The notes below the pieces were generated by a model. It did not search any database, was not told the origin of the DNA, and saw only the letters and a program-made list of their open reading frames with translations. A DNA stretch of 64,000 nucleotides, from assembly GCA_031253835.1 (NCBI GenBank), contig JAIRVP010000065.1, positions 101,760 to 165,759 of the forward strand. Direction: 5' to 3'. Shown here in pieces: positions 35,221-44,128 of the stretch (position 1 is its first letter; each line of letters starts with the position of its first letter). A program made the position numbers and the translations under genes. Origin of the DNA: Burkholderia sp. GTDB lineage: Bacteria > Pseudomonadota > Gammaproteobacteria > Burkholderiales > Burkholderiaceae.

Positions 35221-36117
35221 TTACGCGGCCGGGTCGCGCGCCTCGAAGAACGCGAGCAGTTCGTCGATCAGCGCGACGGGCGCCTCTTCCGGAATGTAGT
35301 GCCCGCAGTCGAGCGCGCGGCCGCTGACGTCGCGCGCAACGCGCCGCCATTCGTCGAGCGGATCGAAGCAGCGGCCGACGATCCCGTGCTCGCCCCACAG
35401 CACGCGCAGCGGGCACGCGACCTTGTTGCCGCGCTCGAGATCCGCACGGTCGTGCTCGAGGTCGATCGTCGCCGATGCGCGGTAGTCCTCGCACATCGCA
35501 TGCACGGCGCCCGGCTGCGCGAGCGCCACGCGATACGCGTCGAGCGCTTCGGGCGCGAACGGCGCGAGCCCGGCCGACCGGTTGCCCATCACGCGCTCGA
35601 TGTACGCATCGGTATGCGCGCCGACCAGCGTCTCGGGCAGCGGCGCCGGCTGGATCAGGAAGAACCAGTGGAAATACGCGGTCGCGAACGCGCGGTCGGT
35701 TTTCTCGTACATCGCGAGCGTCGGCGCGATGTCGAGCAGCATCATCCGCTCGACGGCGTCCGCGTGATCGAGCGCGAGCCGGTGCGCGACCCGCGCGCCG
35801 CGATCGTGCGCGCACACGTGGAAGTGCTCGAAGCCGAAATGCCGCATCACCGCGACCTGGTCGGCCGCCATCGCCCGTTTCGAATACGGCATGTGCTGCG
35901 CGTCGCTCGGCGGCCGGCCCGATGCGCCGTAGCCGCGCAGGTCGGTGGCGATCACCGTGAAGTGATTCGCGAGCGTCGCGGCAACGCGATGCCAGATCAT
36001 GTGGGTTTGCGGATGTCCGTGCAGCAACAGCAGCGGCGGACCCGCGCCTCCTTTGACACCGAAGATGTCGGTGTCCTGCACCGTCACGCGAAACGGTGCA
36101 AACGCCTCAAACGACAT
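35221..36117 (-). CDS. Haloacetate (fluoroacetate) dehalogenase-like alpha/beta hydrolase
   Basis: 298 residues. Unlike serine hydrolases the nucleophile position is Asp105 in CAHDRGAR, with Arg106 and Arg109 beside it; Asp129 (DIAPT), His150-Trp151 (FHWFF), Tyr212 and His273 (DCGHYIPEE) complete the set known from fluoroacetate dehalogenase RPA1163 (Asp110, Arg111, Arg114, Asp134, His155, Trp156, Tyr219, His280). Thus an enzyme that removes halide from haloacetates is a strong possibility, though epoxide hydrolases share the Asp nucleophile. It stands alone. The window says nothing about natural exposure to such compounds. Confidence 0.85.
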   Translation of the reverse strand: MSFEAFAPFRVTVQDTDIFGVKGGAGPPLLLLHGHPQTHMIWHRVAATLANHFTVIATDLRGYGASGRPPSDAQHMPYSKRAMAADQVAVMRHFGFEHFHVCAHDRGARVAHRLALDHADAVERMMLLDIAPTLAMYEKTDRAFATAYFHWFFLIQPAPLPETLVGAHTDAYIERVMGNRSAGLAPFAPEALDAYRVALAQPGAVHAMCEDYRASATIDLEHDRADLERGNKVACPLRVLWGEHGIVGRCFDPLDEWRRVARDVSGRALDCGHYIPEEAPVALIDELLAFFEARDPAA

Positions 36118-36270
36118 GGTTTGTTTCTCGTTGGTTTGTTATGGCGGCTATTTTAGGAGCGCCGGCGCGTCTTCACAGCGGGGTAACCACCCGAAACCCT
36201 AGAAAGAGAACACTCACTCGATTGCCGCCACACCGCGCCTTTTGTTAAGCTCGCGTAGAATCGCACGACC

Positions 36271-36288
36271 GTTCGTATTAATATGAAC
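36271..36288. promoter_or_regulatory. Near-perfect 18-bp palindrome upstream of nitronate monooxygenase
   Basis: GTTCGTATTAATATGAAC differs from its own reverse complement at one symmetric pair only. It is AT-rich and lies about 120 bases ahead of the gene start. Operator candidate; the regulator is unknown. Confidence 0.5.
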
Positions 36289-36323
36289 GCCATCGAACGC
36301 GCCGGGTTCGCAGCTACACTCGA

Positions 36324-36343
36324 ATCACCGTTCGAATGCAAAG
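36324..36343 (+). repeat. Orphan box A of the 15.9-17.2 kb repeat family
   Basis: TCACCGTTCGAATGCAAAGC matches the box A consensus of the array in 19 of 20 positions (CACAGC is AAAGC-shifted by one base). Box B is absent at the 42-base distance. It lies 64 bases before the nitronate monooxygenase start. Confidence 0.6.
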
Positions 36344-36406
36344 CATGGTGTCGGCATCCGCGTGACCGCGCGGGCGCCGACGGCCCCTGGAGACTGGAGA
36401 CATCAC

Positions 36407-37366
36407 ATGGCATTGCCCGCTGTCCTGCAGAACCTGACGCTGCCCGTCATCGCGTCGCCGATGTTCATCGTCAGCTATCCCGAACTCGTGCTCGCGCAAT
36501 GCAAGGCGGGCATCGTCGGTTCGTTCCCCGCGCTCAATGCGCGCCCGGCCGAACTGCTCGACGCGTGGCTCACGCAGATCCAGGCGGAGCTGGCCGACCA
36601 CAAGGCGAAACATCCCGATGCGGTGATCGGCCCGATCGCGGTCAACCAGATCGTCCACCAGTCGAACGCGCGGCTCGAGCACGACGTGCGCGTTTGCGTC
36701 GAGCACAAGGTGCCGATCTTCATCACGAGCCTGCGCGCGCCGGCGCGCGAGATCGTCGACGCGGTGCACAGCTACGGCGGCATCGTGCTGCACGACGTGA
36801 TCAACCTGCGCCATGCGCAGACGGCGCTCGAAGCCGGCGTCGACGGGCTGATCCTCGTCGCGGCCGGCGCCGGCGGCCACGCGGGCACGACGTCGCCGTT
36901 CGCGCTGGTCGGCGAAGTCCGCAAGATCTTCGACGGCCCGATCGTGCTGTCCGGCTCGATCGCGAACGGCGGCTCGATCCTTGCCGCGCAGGCGATGGGC
37001 GCCGACTTCGCTTACATGGGCACGCGCTTCATCGCGACCCAGGAAGCGCACGCGATCGACGACTACAAGCACGCGATCGTGAACGCGAAATCGTCGGACA
37101 TCATCTACACGAACCTCTTCACCGGCGTGCACGGCAACTACATCCGCGAGAGCATCGAGAAAGCCGGCCTCGATCCGGACGCGCTGCCGGAATCCGACAA
37201 GACGAAGATGAATTTCGGCAGCGACAAGACGAAGGCGTGGAAGGACATCTGGGGTGCCGGCCAAGGCGTCGGCCTGATGGACGACCTGCCGAGCGTGGGC
37301 GCACTCGTCGAGCGGCTGAAGCGCGAGTACGACGACGCGAAGGCGCGGCTCGGCATCCCGCGCTGA
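36407..37366 (+). CDS. Nitronate monooxygenase (2-nitropropane dioxygenase family)
   Basis: 319 residues, FMN-dependent TIM barrel that oxidises nitronates such as propionate-3-nitronate. Motifs: LPVIASPMFIVSYPELVLAQ at the start, GPIAVNQIVHQSNARLEHD near 75-93, VLHDVINLRHAQ, LILVAAGAGGHAG near 149 (FMN phosphate site), LSGSIANGG and ADFAYMGTRFIAT. GGAGA precedes the ATG at 36407. Single gene with its own terminator; the upstream region has a palindrome and an orphan copy of the array box A. Confidence 0.93.
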   Translation: MALPAVLQNLTLPVIASPMFIVSYPELVLAQCKAGIVGSFPALNARPAELLDAWLTQIQAELADHKAKHPDAVIGPIAVNQIVHQSNARLEHDVRVCVEHKVPIFITSLRAPAREIVDAVHSYGGIVLHDVINLRHAQTALEAGVDGLILVAAGAGGHAGTTSPFALVGEVRKIFDGPIVLSGSIANGGSILAAQAMGADFAYMGTRFIATQEAHAIDDYKHAIVNAKSSDIIYTNLFTGVHGNYIRESIEKAGLDPDALPESDKTKMNFGSDKTKAWKDIWGAGQGVGLMDDLPSVGALVERLKREYDDAKARLGIPR

Positions 37367-37416
37367 CGACTGCGGCCCTCGCGGCCGCCATCGACGTGCA
37401 AACCGTCGGACAAAAC

Positions 37417-37450
37417 AAAAAGCGCGAACCGCAGCGGTTCGCGCTTTTTT
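37417..37450 (+). terminator. Strong bidirectional terminator
   Basis: GCGCGAACCGC and GCGGTTCGCGC pair over 11 positions with a single central A (in practice a 3-5 base loop), flanked by AAAAA and TTTTTT. It separates the nitronate monooxygenase from the convergent LysR gene. Confidence 0.92.
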
Positions 37451-37478
37451 ATTGCCCCGCCGCGGCGGAATCCTCGGT

Positions 37479-38441
37479 TCAGACCGCGCGCTTCATCCGC
37501 GTGATCGGCAGCACGCGCAGGCGCGATTCGATCGACGGGCACAGCGACTGTCCTTCGAAACGCGCCGCGAGGAAGTCGACGAACGAACGCACCTTCGCGG
37601 AGACGTGACGGCGGCTCGCGTACACCGCATAGATCGGCGCTTCGTGCGGCGGCACCGAATCGAGCAGCACCGGCACGAGCCGGCCCGACTCGATGTCGTC
37701 GCCGACCACCTCGGTGCCGAGCAGCGCGATGCCCGCGCCGGCGAGCACGGCCGCACGCAGCCCTTCGAGATGATTCACGATCAGGTTGCCGTTCAGGTTC
37801 ACGCGCGACGCGGCGGCCGCGTCGATCACGAGCGAATCGAGCATCGTCGAATTCGAATCGCGCCGCAGGTAGTTGTGGTGCGCGAGATCGGCAATCGTCT
37901 GAGGCATGCCGTGCTTCTCGAGATACTCGGGCGACGCGACCAGCAGGATGTGCGCGGTCGCGATCTGCCGCGCGACCAGCGACGACGATTTCAATCCGTT
38001 CGGCGCCGCGCGGACCGCGACGTCGTAGCCTTCCTCGATCAGGTCGACCACGCGATCGGACAGCGTCATGTCGACGGTCACGTCCGGGAACCGGCCCGCA
38101 TAATCGGTGACGGCCTGCATCACGTGCCGCAGCCCGAACGCGGACAGCGACGTCACGCGCAGCCTGCCCTGCGGCACCACGCTTGCGGCGCCGACGGCCT
38201 GCCCGGCTTCGTCGAGTTCCGACAGCGCCTGCACGAGGCGCTCATAGTATTCGCGTCCCGCCTCGGTAGGCGCAACGCGTCGTGTCGTGCGATGCAGCAG
38301 CCGCGCGCCGAGCTGCTGCTCGAGATGCATCACGTGCTTGCTCGCCATCGCAGCCGACATCTGCATGCGTTCGGCCGCGCCGACGAAGCTGCCCACTTCG
38401 ACGACGTAGCGAAACACATTCATGCTGACGAGGGTATCCAT
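37479..38441 (-). CDS. LysR-family transcriptional regulator (CrgA/YhjC-like)
   Basis: 320 residues. HTH at about 1-60 (FRYVVEVGSFVGAAERMQMSAAMASKHV), then the effector domain with VRAAPNGLKSSSLVARQI near 142 and the VLAGAGIALLGTEVV segment near 225. It belongs to the CrgA-like branch common in Burkholderia. No divergent partner: the next gene upstream on the same strand is the porin, separated by a terminator. The target is unknown. Confidence 0.92.
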   Translation of the reverse strand: MDTLVSMNVFRYVVEVGSFVGAAERMQMSAAMASKHVMHLEQQLGARLLHRTTRRVAPTEAGREYYERLVQALSELDEAGQAVGAASVVPQGRLRVTSLSAFGLRHVMQAVTDYAGRFPDVTVDMTLSDRVVDLIEEGYDVAVRAAPNGLKSSSLVARQIATAHILLVASPEYLEKHGMPQTIADLAHHNYLRRDSNSTMLDSLVIDAAAASRVNLNGNLIVNHLEGLRAAVLAGAGIALLGTEVVGDDIESGRLVPVLLDSVPPHEAPIYAVYASRRHVSAKVRSFVDFLAARFEGQSLCPSIESRLRVLPITRMKRAV

Positions 38442-38523
38442 CGAACTAGCTCGTAATGACGGGGGAATGGTCCAATTACGAGATAGGGTAACAAAGGCGA
38501 GGAAACAGAAAGGTCAAGAAAGG

Positions 38524-38556
38524 CAAAACGGCGCCGCGAATGGCGGCGCCGTTTCT
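38524..38556 (-). terminator. Terminator of the porin gene
   Basis: AAACGGCGCCGC (38526-38537) and GCGGCGCCGTTT (38543-38554) form a perfect 12-bp stem with loop GAATG. On the minus strand it ends in UUUU. Located about 70 bases past the porin stop. Confidence 0.85.
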
Positions 38557-38622
38557 GGCGGGAAAACATGCAGCCGGAACGCGCGATTTACGCGCGCGGC
38601 CGGCGCACCGATCGCGCGCGCG

Positions 38623-39699
38623 TCAGAACTTCGCGCGGATGCCTGCGCCGAACGTGTTGCCGGACGACAGGCCGCTGATCTTGTCGTTCATGTAGGCCGC
38701 GTAGACGTCCGTGCGCTTGGACAGCGGATAGTCGTAGCCGACGGCCCAGGTCTGGCGCGTCTGGTCGAGGCCGCCTGCGTCGCGCGAGTACGCGTACGAC
38801 GCCATCGCGTTGCCCACGCCGAGCGGCACCGACACGCCGCCCTGCGCGGTGTTCACGTGCCAGCTGCCCGCGACCTGGTCATTCTTCGTATACATGTACT
38901 GGCCGAACAGCTTCACATACTTCAGGTCATAGGTCGCGCCGACCTGCGCGATGCCCTGGCTCTTCAGGCCGGAGACGAGCGCGTTCAGATCCTGCGGGCC
39001 GTTGTTGAAGTTCACGTACTGGTACACCGCGGTCGCCGCGAACGGGCCGTTCGCGTAGTTGAACTGCGCGCTCCACTTTTTCGAACGGTTGTCGCCGGCC
39101 TGGTTGCCGAGCGCGTACATCGCACCGAAGTTCAGGCCACCGAACGAAGGCGACGTGTACGACAGCGCATTGTTCCAGCCCGAATCGCCGACTGCGCCCT
39201 GGTCGCTCGGATAGGTCGGGAACGTGCCGAGGCCGAGGAACACGTGGTACACCATCGGCGAGAAGGTGTACGAATCGTAGAACGGGTTGAACAGGATCGT
39301 CGACAGGAACAGGTGCGTCGTCAGGCGGCCTGCCGTCACCGTGCCGTACGGCGAGCTGACGCCGACGTACGCGTTGCGCGCGAAGAACGTGTCGCCCTGG
39401 AAGCGGCCGAACTGGCCGTTCTGCGCGCGGAAGAAGCTCTCCATCGTGAAGATCGCCTTGTAGCCGCCGCCGAGATCCTCGGCGCCGTGCAGGCCCCAGT
39501 ACGACGTCGACATGCCGCCGCCCGACACGTTCCATGCGCGATTGCCGCCCGGGAACTTGGTTGCGCCGACCCATTCGTCGACCTGACCGTAGAGCGACAC
39601 GCTCGACTGTGCGTGGACGGGCGCAGTGACCGCCACGCAGGCGGCCGCGGCGATCAGCTTGACGGACGTGCGCGACGCACGGCGAGCAAATGCTTTCAT
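38623..39699 (-). CDS. Outer-membrane general porin
   Basis: 358 residues. Signal peptide about 1-30 (KLIAAAACVAVTAPVHAQ), then SSVSLYGQVDEWVG, the first strand of trimeric betaproteobacterial porins. FFARNAYVGVSSPYGTVTAGR near 124 is the L3-side motif of this family, and the chain ends in Phe (GAGIRAKF), required for assembly by the BAM machinery. The sequence alternates along 16 expected strands. Diffusion of small solutes; selectivity not predictable. GGAG precedes the ATG. Monocistronic. Confidence 0.94.
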   Translation of the reverse strand: MKAFARRASRTSVKLIAAAACVAVTAPVHAQSSVSLYGQVDEWVGATKFPGGNRAWNVSGGGMSTSYWGLHGAEDLGGGYKAIFTMESFFRAQNGQFGRFQGDTFFARNAYVGVSSPYGTVTAGRLTTHLFLSTILFNPFYDSYTFSPMVYHVFLGLGTFPTYPSDQGAVGDSGWNNALSYTSPSFGGLNFGAMYALGNQAGDNRSKKWSAQFNYANGPFAATAVYQYVNFNNGPQDLNALVSGLKSQGIAQVGATYDLKYVKLFGQYMYTKNDQVAGSWHVNTAQGGVSVPLGVGNAMASYAYSRDAGGLDQTRQTWAVGYDYPLSKRTDVYAAYMNDKISGLSSGNTFGAGIRAKF

Positions 39700-40044
39700 G
39701 GGATCTCCAGATTTTGTCGAATAGTCGATAAGTGGCGCGAGCGTTGTTTTTTGGAGCCGAGTGCTTGCGTCGTATGGGGCGCAGCCATCTTTACGGATCA
39801 TTCGTCCGGTCAAAATTGCGCACACTTATTGCTGGTATAGCGGCAGCATTAACTTCGCGGATTTGATACATGGCCGGATGCACGGCGGCTGCCCGGCGCG
39901 AACGCGGTCGCGCGGCGGGACGGCAGCGTGGCATGCGCGTGCCGGGCGCGAAAGATAGCGCAATGCGGCGGGAAAATCAGCGGAAATCTGCGCGCGACTG
40001 TGGCGAATTCGCATCAGCCGGCAGGGGGACGAGCGCCGGGGCGC
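39700..40044. other. Intergenic region upstream of the porin
   Basis: About 345 bases. Contains the porin promoter region on the minus strand, with AT-rich DNA at 39790-39870; a GGTCAA at 39808-39813 is TTGACC on the minus strand but has no well-spaced -10. No gene is supported. Confidence 0.4.
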
Positions 40045-40536
40045 TCAGTTTCGGTAGAACGGGGAGAAAAACGGCGAGTGCGCAGGCTCTTCCTGCGAGC
40101 GGGGCGGCGGCATCGGACGGCCGCCGCGCTCCTCGTTGTAGCGCGCGACGTCCGCGCGGATCGAGCCGGCACGCAGCGGCACGTTGCCGCCGCCCGGCGG
40201 GCGCGGCATCTGGCGCACGTCGGCACTGATCGGGCGATACGGGCTTTGGGCGGCGTAATGGCCGTACGACGGCGTCGGCCGCAGCCCCCAGCGGGAGCCG
40301 TAGCCGTTCACGCCGGGACGCACCCCACCGGGAGGCGGAACGCGGCGCCAGACCGGCACGCCGCCGGGCCCGCCACCAGCCGGCTGACCGTACGCGCGCA
40401 TGTCGCCGCCACCGAAGCCGTGGCCGCCGAACCCATGACCGCCGTGGGGCGGCTGGGCGAGCGCGAGCGGCATCAGCAACGCGCCGAGCACGCCTGCCAC
40501 CCATCGTCCGATCTTCCGTTTCACCCGTTCCGTCAT
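40045..40536 (-). CDS. Gly/Pro-rich secreted protein, function unknown
   Basis: 163 residues. The signal peptide (MTERVKRKIGRWVAGVLG, then cleavage after ALA near 27) leads to a low-complexity mature part: GHGFGGHGFGGG near 33-44, proline-rich stretches, and many Tyr and Arg. No domain is recognised. Similar small periplasmic or cell-surface proteins are widespread in Burkholderia, mostly uncharacterised. The base composition bias makes any homology statement weak. Confidence 0.65.
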   Translation of the reverse strand: MTERVKRKIGRWVAGVLGALLMPLALAQPPHGGHGFGGHGFGGGDMRAYGQPAGGGPGGVPVWRRVPPPGGVRPGVNGYGSRWGLRPTPSYGHYAAQSPYRPISADVRQMPRPPGGGNVPLRAGSIRADVARYNEERGGRPMPPPRSQEEPAHSPFFSPFYRN

Positions 40537-40882
40537 CGTTCAGTGCCTGTCCACGCCCGCCGCCGGCTCCTTTCGGCCGACCCAAGGCTTTCAGCAGTAA
40601 TTTATGAGCCGTCCGAAACGGTGTCGAGCCAAAAAGTGTTATGTCGCGGGCATCGGTGTAACACCATGTTACTGCTAGGTTTTTTCACTTCCGGGCGCGA
40701 TCGCGACAGAACTTTCTTCTGTCGTTTAGCGCGACGCCGGGCCGGTGCGGCAGCCGCCTTTTCATGCAAGCGATTCATCAATCGATTCACACAATGAATT
40801 TGTGTAGTGAATCGTCAACCGGGACAATGACGCCATCCGCGCGCGCGACGCGCGCCTTCGTCGTTTCCGAATCGAGTTCCAG
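40537..40882. other. Divergent promoter region upstream of the SBF symporter
   Basis: About 345 bases. The stretch 40600-40820 is AT-rich. It holds the GATTCA/TGAATC cluster described separately and a T-run at 40680-40686. No RNA or gene is supported. Confidence 0.4.
40771..40815. promoter_or_regulatory. Cluster of GATTCA/TGAATC half-sites
   Basis: CGATTCA occurs at 40771 and 40783, TGAATC at 40808, and ACACAA-N5-TTGTGT (40789-40805) forms an inverted repeat between them. The half-sites match those in the EamA/Lrp promoter (GTGAATC and GATTCAC). Candidate operator for the symporter gene, which starts 68 bases downstream. Confidence 0.45.
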
Positions 40883-41914
40883 ATGGCCCGTCCCCGCTTC
40901 CTTCCCGACAACTTCACGCTCGCGCTCGTCGGCACCGTCGTGCTCGCGAGCCTCCTGCCCTGCCGCGGCCCGGCCGCCCACGCGTTCAACTGGGCGACCA
41001 ACATCGCCGTCGGCCTGCTGTTCTTCCTGCACGGCGCGAAGCTGTCGCGCGAAGCCGTCGTTGCGGGCGCCACTCACTGGCGGCTGCACGCGGTCGTGCT
41101 GCTCAGCACGTTCGCACTGTTCCCGCTGCTCGGCCTCGCGCTGAAACCCGTGCTGCAGCCGCTCGTCACGCCCACGCTGTATGCGGGCGTGCTGTTCCTG
41201 TGCACGCTGCCGTCGACGGTCCAGTCGTCGATCGCGTTCACGTCGATCGCGAAAGGCAACGTGCCGGCCGCCGTGTGCGCGGCCTCCGCGTCGAGCCTGC
41301 TCGGGATCTTCGTCACGCCGGCGCTGGTCGGGCTGATGATCACGTCGCAGTCGGCCGGCGCAGCGTCGCCGTGGAGCACCGTCGGCAGCATCGTGATGCA
41401 GCTGCTCGTGCCGTTCATCGCCGGCCAGTTGCTGCGGCCCGTGATCGGCGGCTGGATCGACCGCAACCGCGGCGTGCTGCGCTTCGTCGACCAGGGCTCG
41501 ATCCTGCTGGTCGTGTACGTCGCGTTCAGCGAGGCCGTCAACGAGGGCCTGTGGCACCAGATCCCGGCGCGCGCGCTCGGCGGCCTGCTCGTCGTCAACC
41601 TCGTGCTGCTCGCGATCGCGCTGCTGCTGACCGCGTTCGTCAGCAAGCGGCTCGGCTTCAACCGCGCCGACCAGATCACGATCATCTTCTGCGGATCGAA
41701 GAAGAGCCTCGCGGCCGGCGTCCCGATGGCGAAGGTGATCTTCTCGGCGAACGCGGTCGGCGCGGTCGTGCTGCCGCTGATGCTGTTCCACCAGATCCAG
41801 CTGATGGCGTGCGCGGCGCTCGCGCAGCGATGGGGTGCGCGCGACATGAGCGGCGAGCACGACGAGGGCGATGCGACGGCCGCGCCCGGCGCGCTGAGCG
41901 CGGGCAAGCGCTGA
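40883..41914 (+). CDS. Bile acid:sodium symporter-family transporter (YfeH/SLC10A7-like)
   Basis: 343 residues with ten hydrophobic helices. Features of the SBF branch related to E. coli YfeH: NIAVGLLFFLHGAKLSREA near 39-57, LPSTVQSSIAFTSIAKGN near 109-126 (the crossed-helix sodium site), and GSKKSLAAGVPMAKVIF near 271. Transports an organic anion or unknown solute with sodium across the inner membrane. Single gene. A GAAA-capped hairpin follows. Confidence 0.9.
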   Translation: MARPRFLPDNFTLALVGTVVLASLLPCRGPAAHAFNWATNIAVGLLFFLHGAKLSREAVVAGATHWRLHAVVLLSTFALFPLLGLALKPVLQPLVTPTLYAGVLFLCTLPSTVQSSIAFTSIAKGNVPAAVCAASASSLLGIFVTPALVGLMITSQSAGAASPWSTVGSIVMQLLVPFIAGQLLRPVIGGWIDRNRGVLRFVDQGSILLVVYVAFSEAVNEGLWHQIPARALGGLLVVNLVLLAIALLLTAFVSKRLGFNRADQITIIFCGSKKSLAAGVPMAKVIFSANAVGAVVLPLMLFHQIQLMACAALAQRWGARDMSGEHDEGDATAAPGALSAGKR

Positions 41915-41926
41915 CACGCAGCGACG

Positions 41927-41950
41927 AAGGCCGCCGAAAGGCGGCCTTCC
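41927..41950 (+). terminator. Hairpin terminator with GAAA loop
   Basis: AAGGCCGCC (41927-41935) and GGCGGCCTT (41940-41948) form a 9-bp stem closed by a GNRA loop. The trailing T-run is only two bases beyond the stem, so efficiency is uncertain. Confidence 0.6.
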
Positions 41951-42100
41951 GCCGTTCCCGCCGGCCCTTCCCCGGACGCACACCGATGCGCGTCCGGCGC
42001 GATGCACCATCAGCGCCCATCGCGTCACGAAATCTTCATTCAATTCCCCGCGAGCGGTGCCGTTAAGCCGGGCGTCCCGTCGATTCGGCTGCCCTCGCCC

Positions 42101-43939
42101 ATGCCCGCGCTCCACTCCGACCCCGCTGCCGCCCGCACCACGCGCCTGATCGCGGATCGCGCGCTCGCGGCCGTCTTCCAGCCGATCGTCGACCTCGGGT
42201 CGGGGACGGTCGTCGGTTACGAAGGGTTGATCCGCGGCCCGCGCGGCACCGACCTCGAGCCGCCCGCCGCGCTGTTCGCGCAGGCCGCGCGCGAAGGCGA
42301 GACCATCGCGCTCGAACAGGCCGCCGCACTCACCTGCCTCGACGCGTTCGCGGCGCTCGGCTGCGACGGCAAGCTGTTCCTCAATTTCAGCGCCGGAACG
42401 ATCCTCAAGCTCGCCAGCGAACGCGAGCGCGCACGCCAGTTCCTCGGCCGCGCGCGGGTCGGCGCGGAGCGCATCGTGATCGAGCTCACCGAGCAGAACA
42501 CGATTCCCGATGTCGCGCACATCGGGCCGGCGGTCGCGTCGCTGCGCGACGCCGGCATCCAGTTCGCGCTCGACGACTACGGCACCGCGAACGCGAGCAT
42601 GAACCTGTGGCTGCGCCTGCATCCGGACGTCGTGAAGATCGACCGCTTCTTCATCCACGACATCGCGCGCGACCCGCTCAAGTTCGAGGCCGTGAAGGCG
42701 ATGCAGCACTTCGCGCAGGCGAGCGGCGCGCAACTGATCGCGGAAGGCATCGAGAACGAATGCGACCTGATCGTCGTGCGCGACATGGGCATCTGCTGCG
42801 TGCAGGGCTTCCTGCTCGGCCGGCCGAACGCGCAGCCGTCGCGGGTCGTCGCGCCGGCCGCGCGCGACGCGATCCGTGCGCCGCACATCGCGGTGTTTCC
42901 CGGCGCGACGCGCTCGGTGCGGCCGGCCGGCACGATCGCCGGGAAGATGCTGGTTCCCGCGCCGGCCCTGCCGCGCGACGCGACCAGCAACGACGTGCTC
43001 GACCTGTTCAACCGGATGCCCGACCTGCACGCGGTCGCGCTCGTCGAACGCGGGCGGCCCGTCGCGCTCGTGAATCGCCGCGGCTTCATCGACCGCTTCG
43101 CGCTGCCGTATCACCGCGAGGTGTTCGGAAAGAAGCCGTGCCTGCAGTTCGCGAACGACGCGCCGCTGATGATCGACAACGCGACGACGTTCGAGCAGCT
43201 CGCGATGCTGCTCGCGAGCCACGACCAGCGTTATCTCGCGGACGGCTTCGTGATCACCGAGCACGGCCGCTACGTCGGGCTCGGCACCGGCGAGAGCCTG
43301 GTGCGCACGGTGACCGAGATGCGCATCGAGGCCGCGCGCTACGCGAATCCGCTGACCTTCCTGCCCGGCAACATCCCGATCAGCGCGCACATCGACCGCC
43401 TGCTGCAGCGCGACGCCGGCTTTCATGCGTGCTACGTCGACCTGAACCAGTTCAAGCCGTTCAACGACCAGTACGGCTACTGGCAAGGCGACGAGGTGCT
43501 GAAGTTCGCCGCGACGGTGCTGGCCGGCGTGTGCGATCCGCAGCGCGACTTTCTCGGCCACGTCGGCGGCGACGATTTCCTCGTGCTGTTCCAGCGCGAC
43601 GACTGGCGCGAACGCGCCGCCGACGCGATCGCGCGCTTCAACGACGGCGCGCAGCTCTTCTACACGCAGGCCGACCGGCAGGCGGGCGGGCTGCGCGGCG
43701 AGGACCGCCACGGCAACCCGGCGTTCTTCGGCTTCGTCACGATGGCGATCGGCGCGGTCGGCGTGCCGGCCGGCGCGCACGGCGCGAAACGCTACGGCAG
43801 CGACGAGATCGCGTCGGTCGCGGCGCTCGCGAAACGGCGCGCGAAACAGCAGCCGGACGGGCTCGCGGTCGTCGATCTCGATGCGGGCCGCGCCGCGCTG
43901 CGCCATCGCGGCGAGCCGCCGGCCGTGGCGGCGGGCTGA
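42101..43939 (+). CDS. EAL-CBS-GGDEF three-domain cyclic-di-GMP protein
   Basis: 612 residues from ATG 42101. Order: EAL (about 20-245), a CBS pair (about 295-405) and GGDEF (about 420-600). The EAL part keeps Glu41 (as EGL), Asn95, Glu128, Asp158-Asp159, Lys179, Glu215 and Gln235, so phosphodiesterase activity is plausible. The GGDEF signature is GGDDF at 489-493 and no RxxD inhibitory site precedes it, so cyclase activity is doubtful and the domain may only bind GTP. CBS pairs often sense adenine nucleotides. An earlier in-frame ATG (42002) adds 33 unlike residues. No transmembrane helix. Single gene. Confidence 0.88.
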   Translation: MPALHSDPAAARTTRLIADRALAAVFQPIVDLGSGTVVGYEGLIRGPRGTDLEPPAALFAQAAREGETIALEQAAALTCLDAFAALGCDGKLFLNFSAGTILKLASERERARQFLGRARVGAERIVIELTEQNTIPDVAHIGPAVASLRDAGIQFALDDYGTANASMNLWLRLHPDVVKIDRFFIHDIARDPLKFEAVKAMQHFAQASGAQLIAEGIENECDLIVVRDMGICCVQGFLLGRPNAQPSRVVAPAARDAIRAPHIAVFPGATRSVRPAGTIAGKMLVPAPALPRDATSNDVLDLFNRMPDLHAVALVERGRPVALVNRRGFIDRFALPYHREVFGKKPCLQFANDAPLMIDNATTFEQLAMLLASHDQRYLADGFVITEHGRYVGLGTGESLVRTVTEMRIEAARYANPLTFLPGNIPISAHIDRLLQRDAGFHACYVDLNQFKPFNDQYGYWQGDEVLKFAATVLAGVCDPQRDFLGHVGGDDFLVLFQRDDWRERAADAIARFNDGAQLFYTQADRQAGGLRGEDRHGNPAFFGFVTMAIGAVGVPAGAHGAKRYGSDEIASVAALAKRRAKQQPDGLAVVDLDAGRAALRHRGEPPAVAAG

Positions 43940-44128
43940 ACGGCACGCGGCCGGCGTTCGCGGAGGACACGGCAGCGCGCCGTGCCAGGGCGGTGGATGT
44001 ACGCCCGGCACCCGGCCGGATCGCCGCGCACCGCACCCGGGCACGCGAAGCACGCCCGCTTCCCGCCCGCTTCCCGGCTGCGGCGCGCGCCGCCCGGCAC
44101 CCGCACGCCCACCTTGCCTTTTTCGCGT

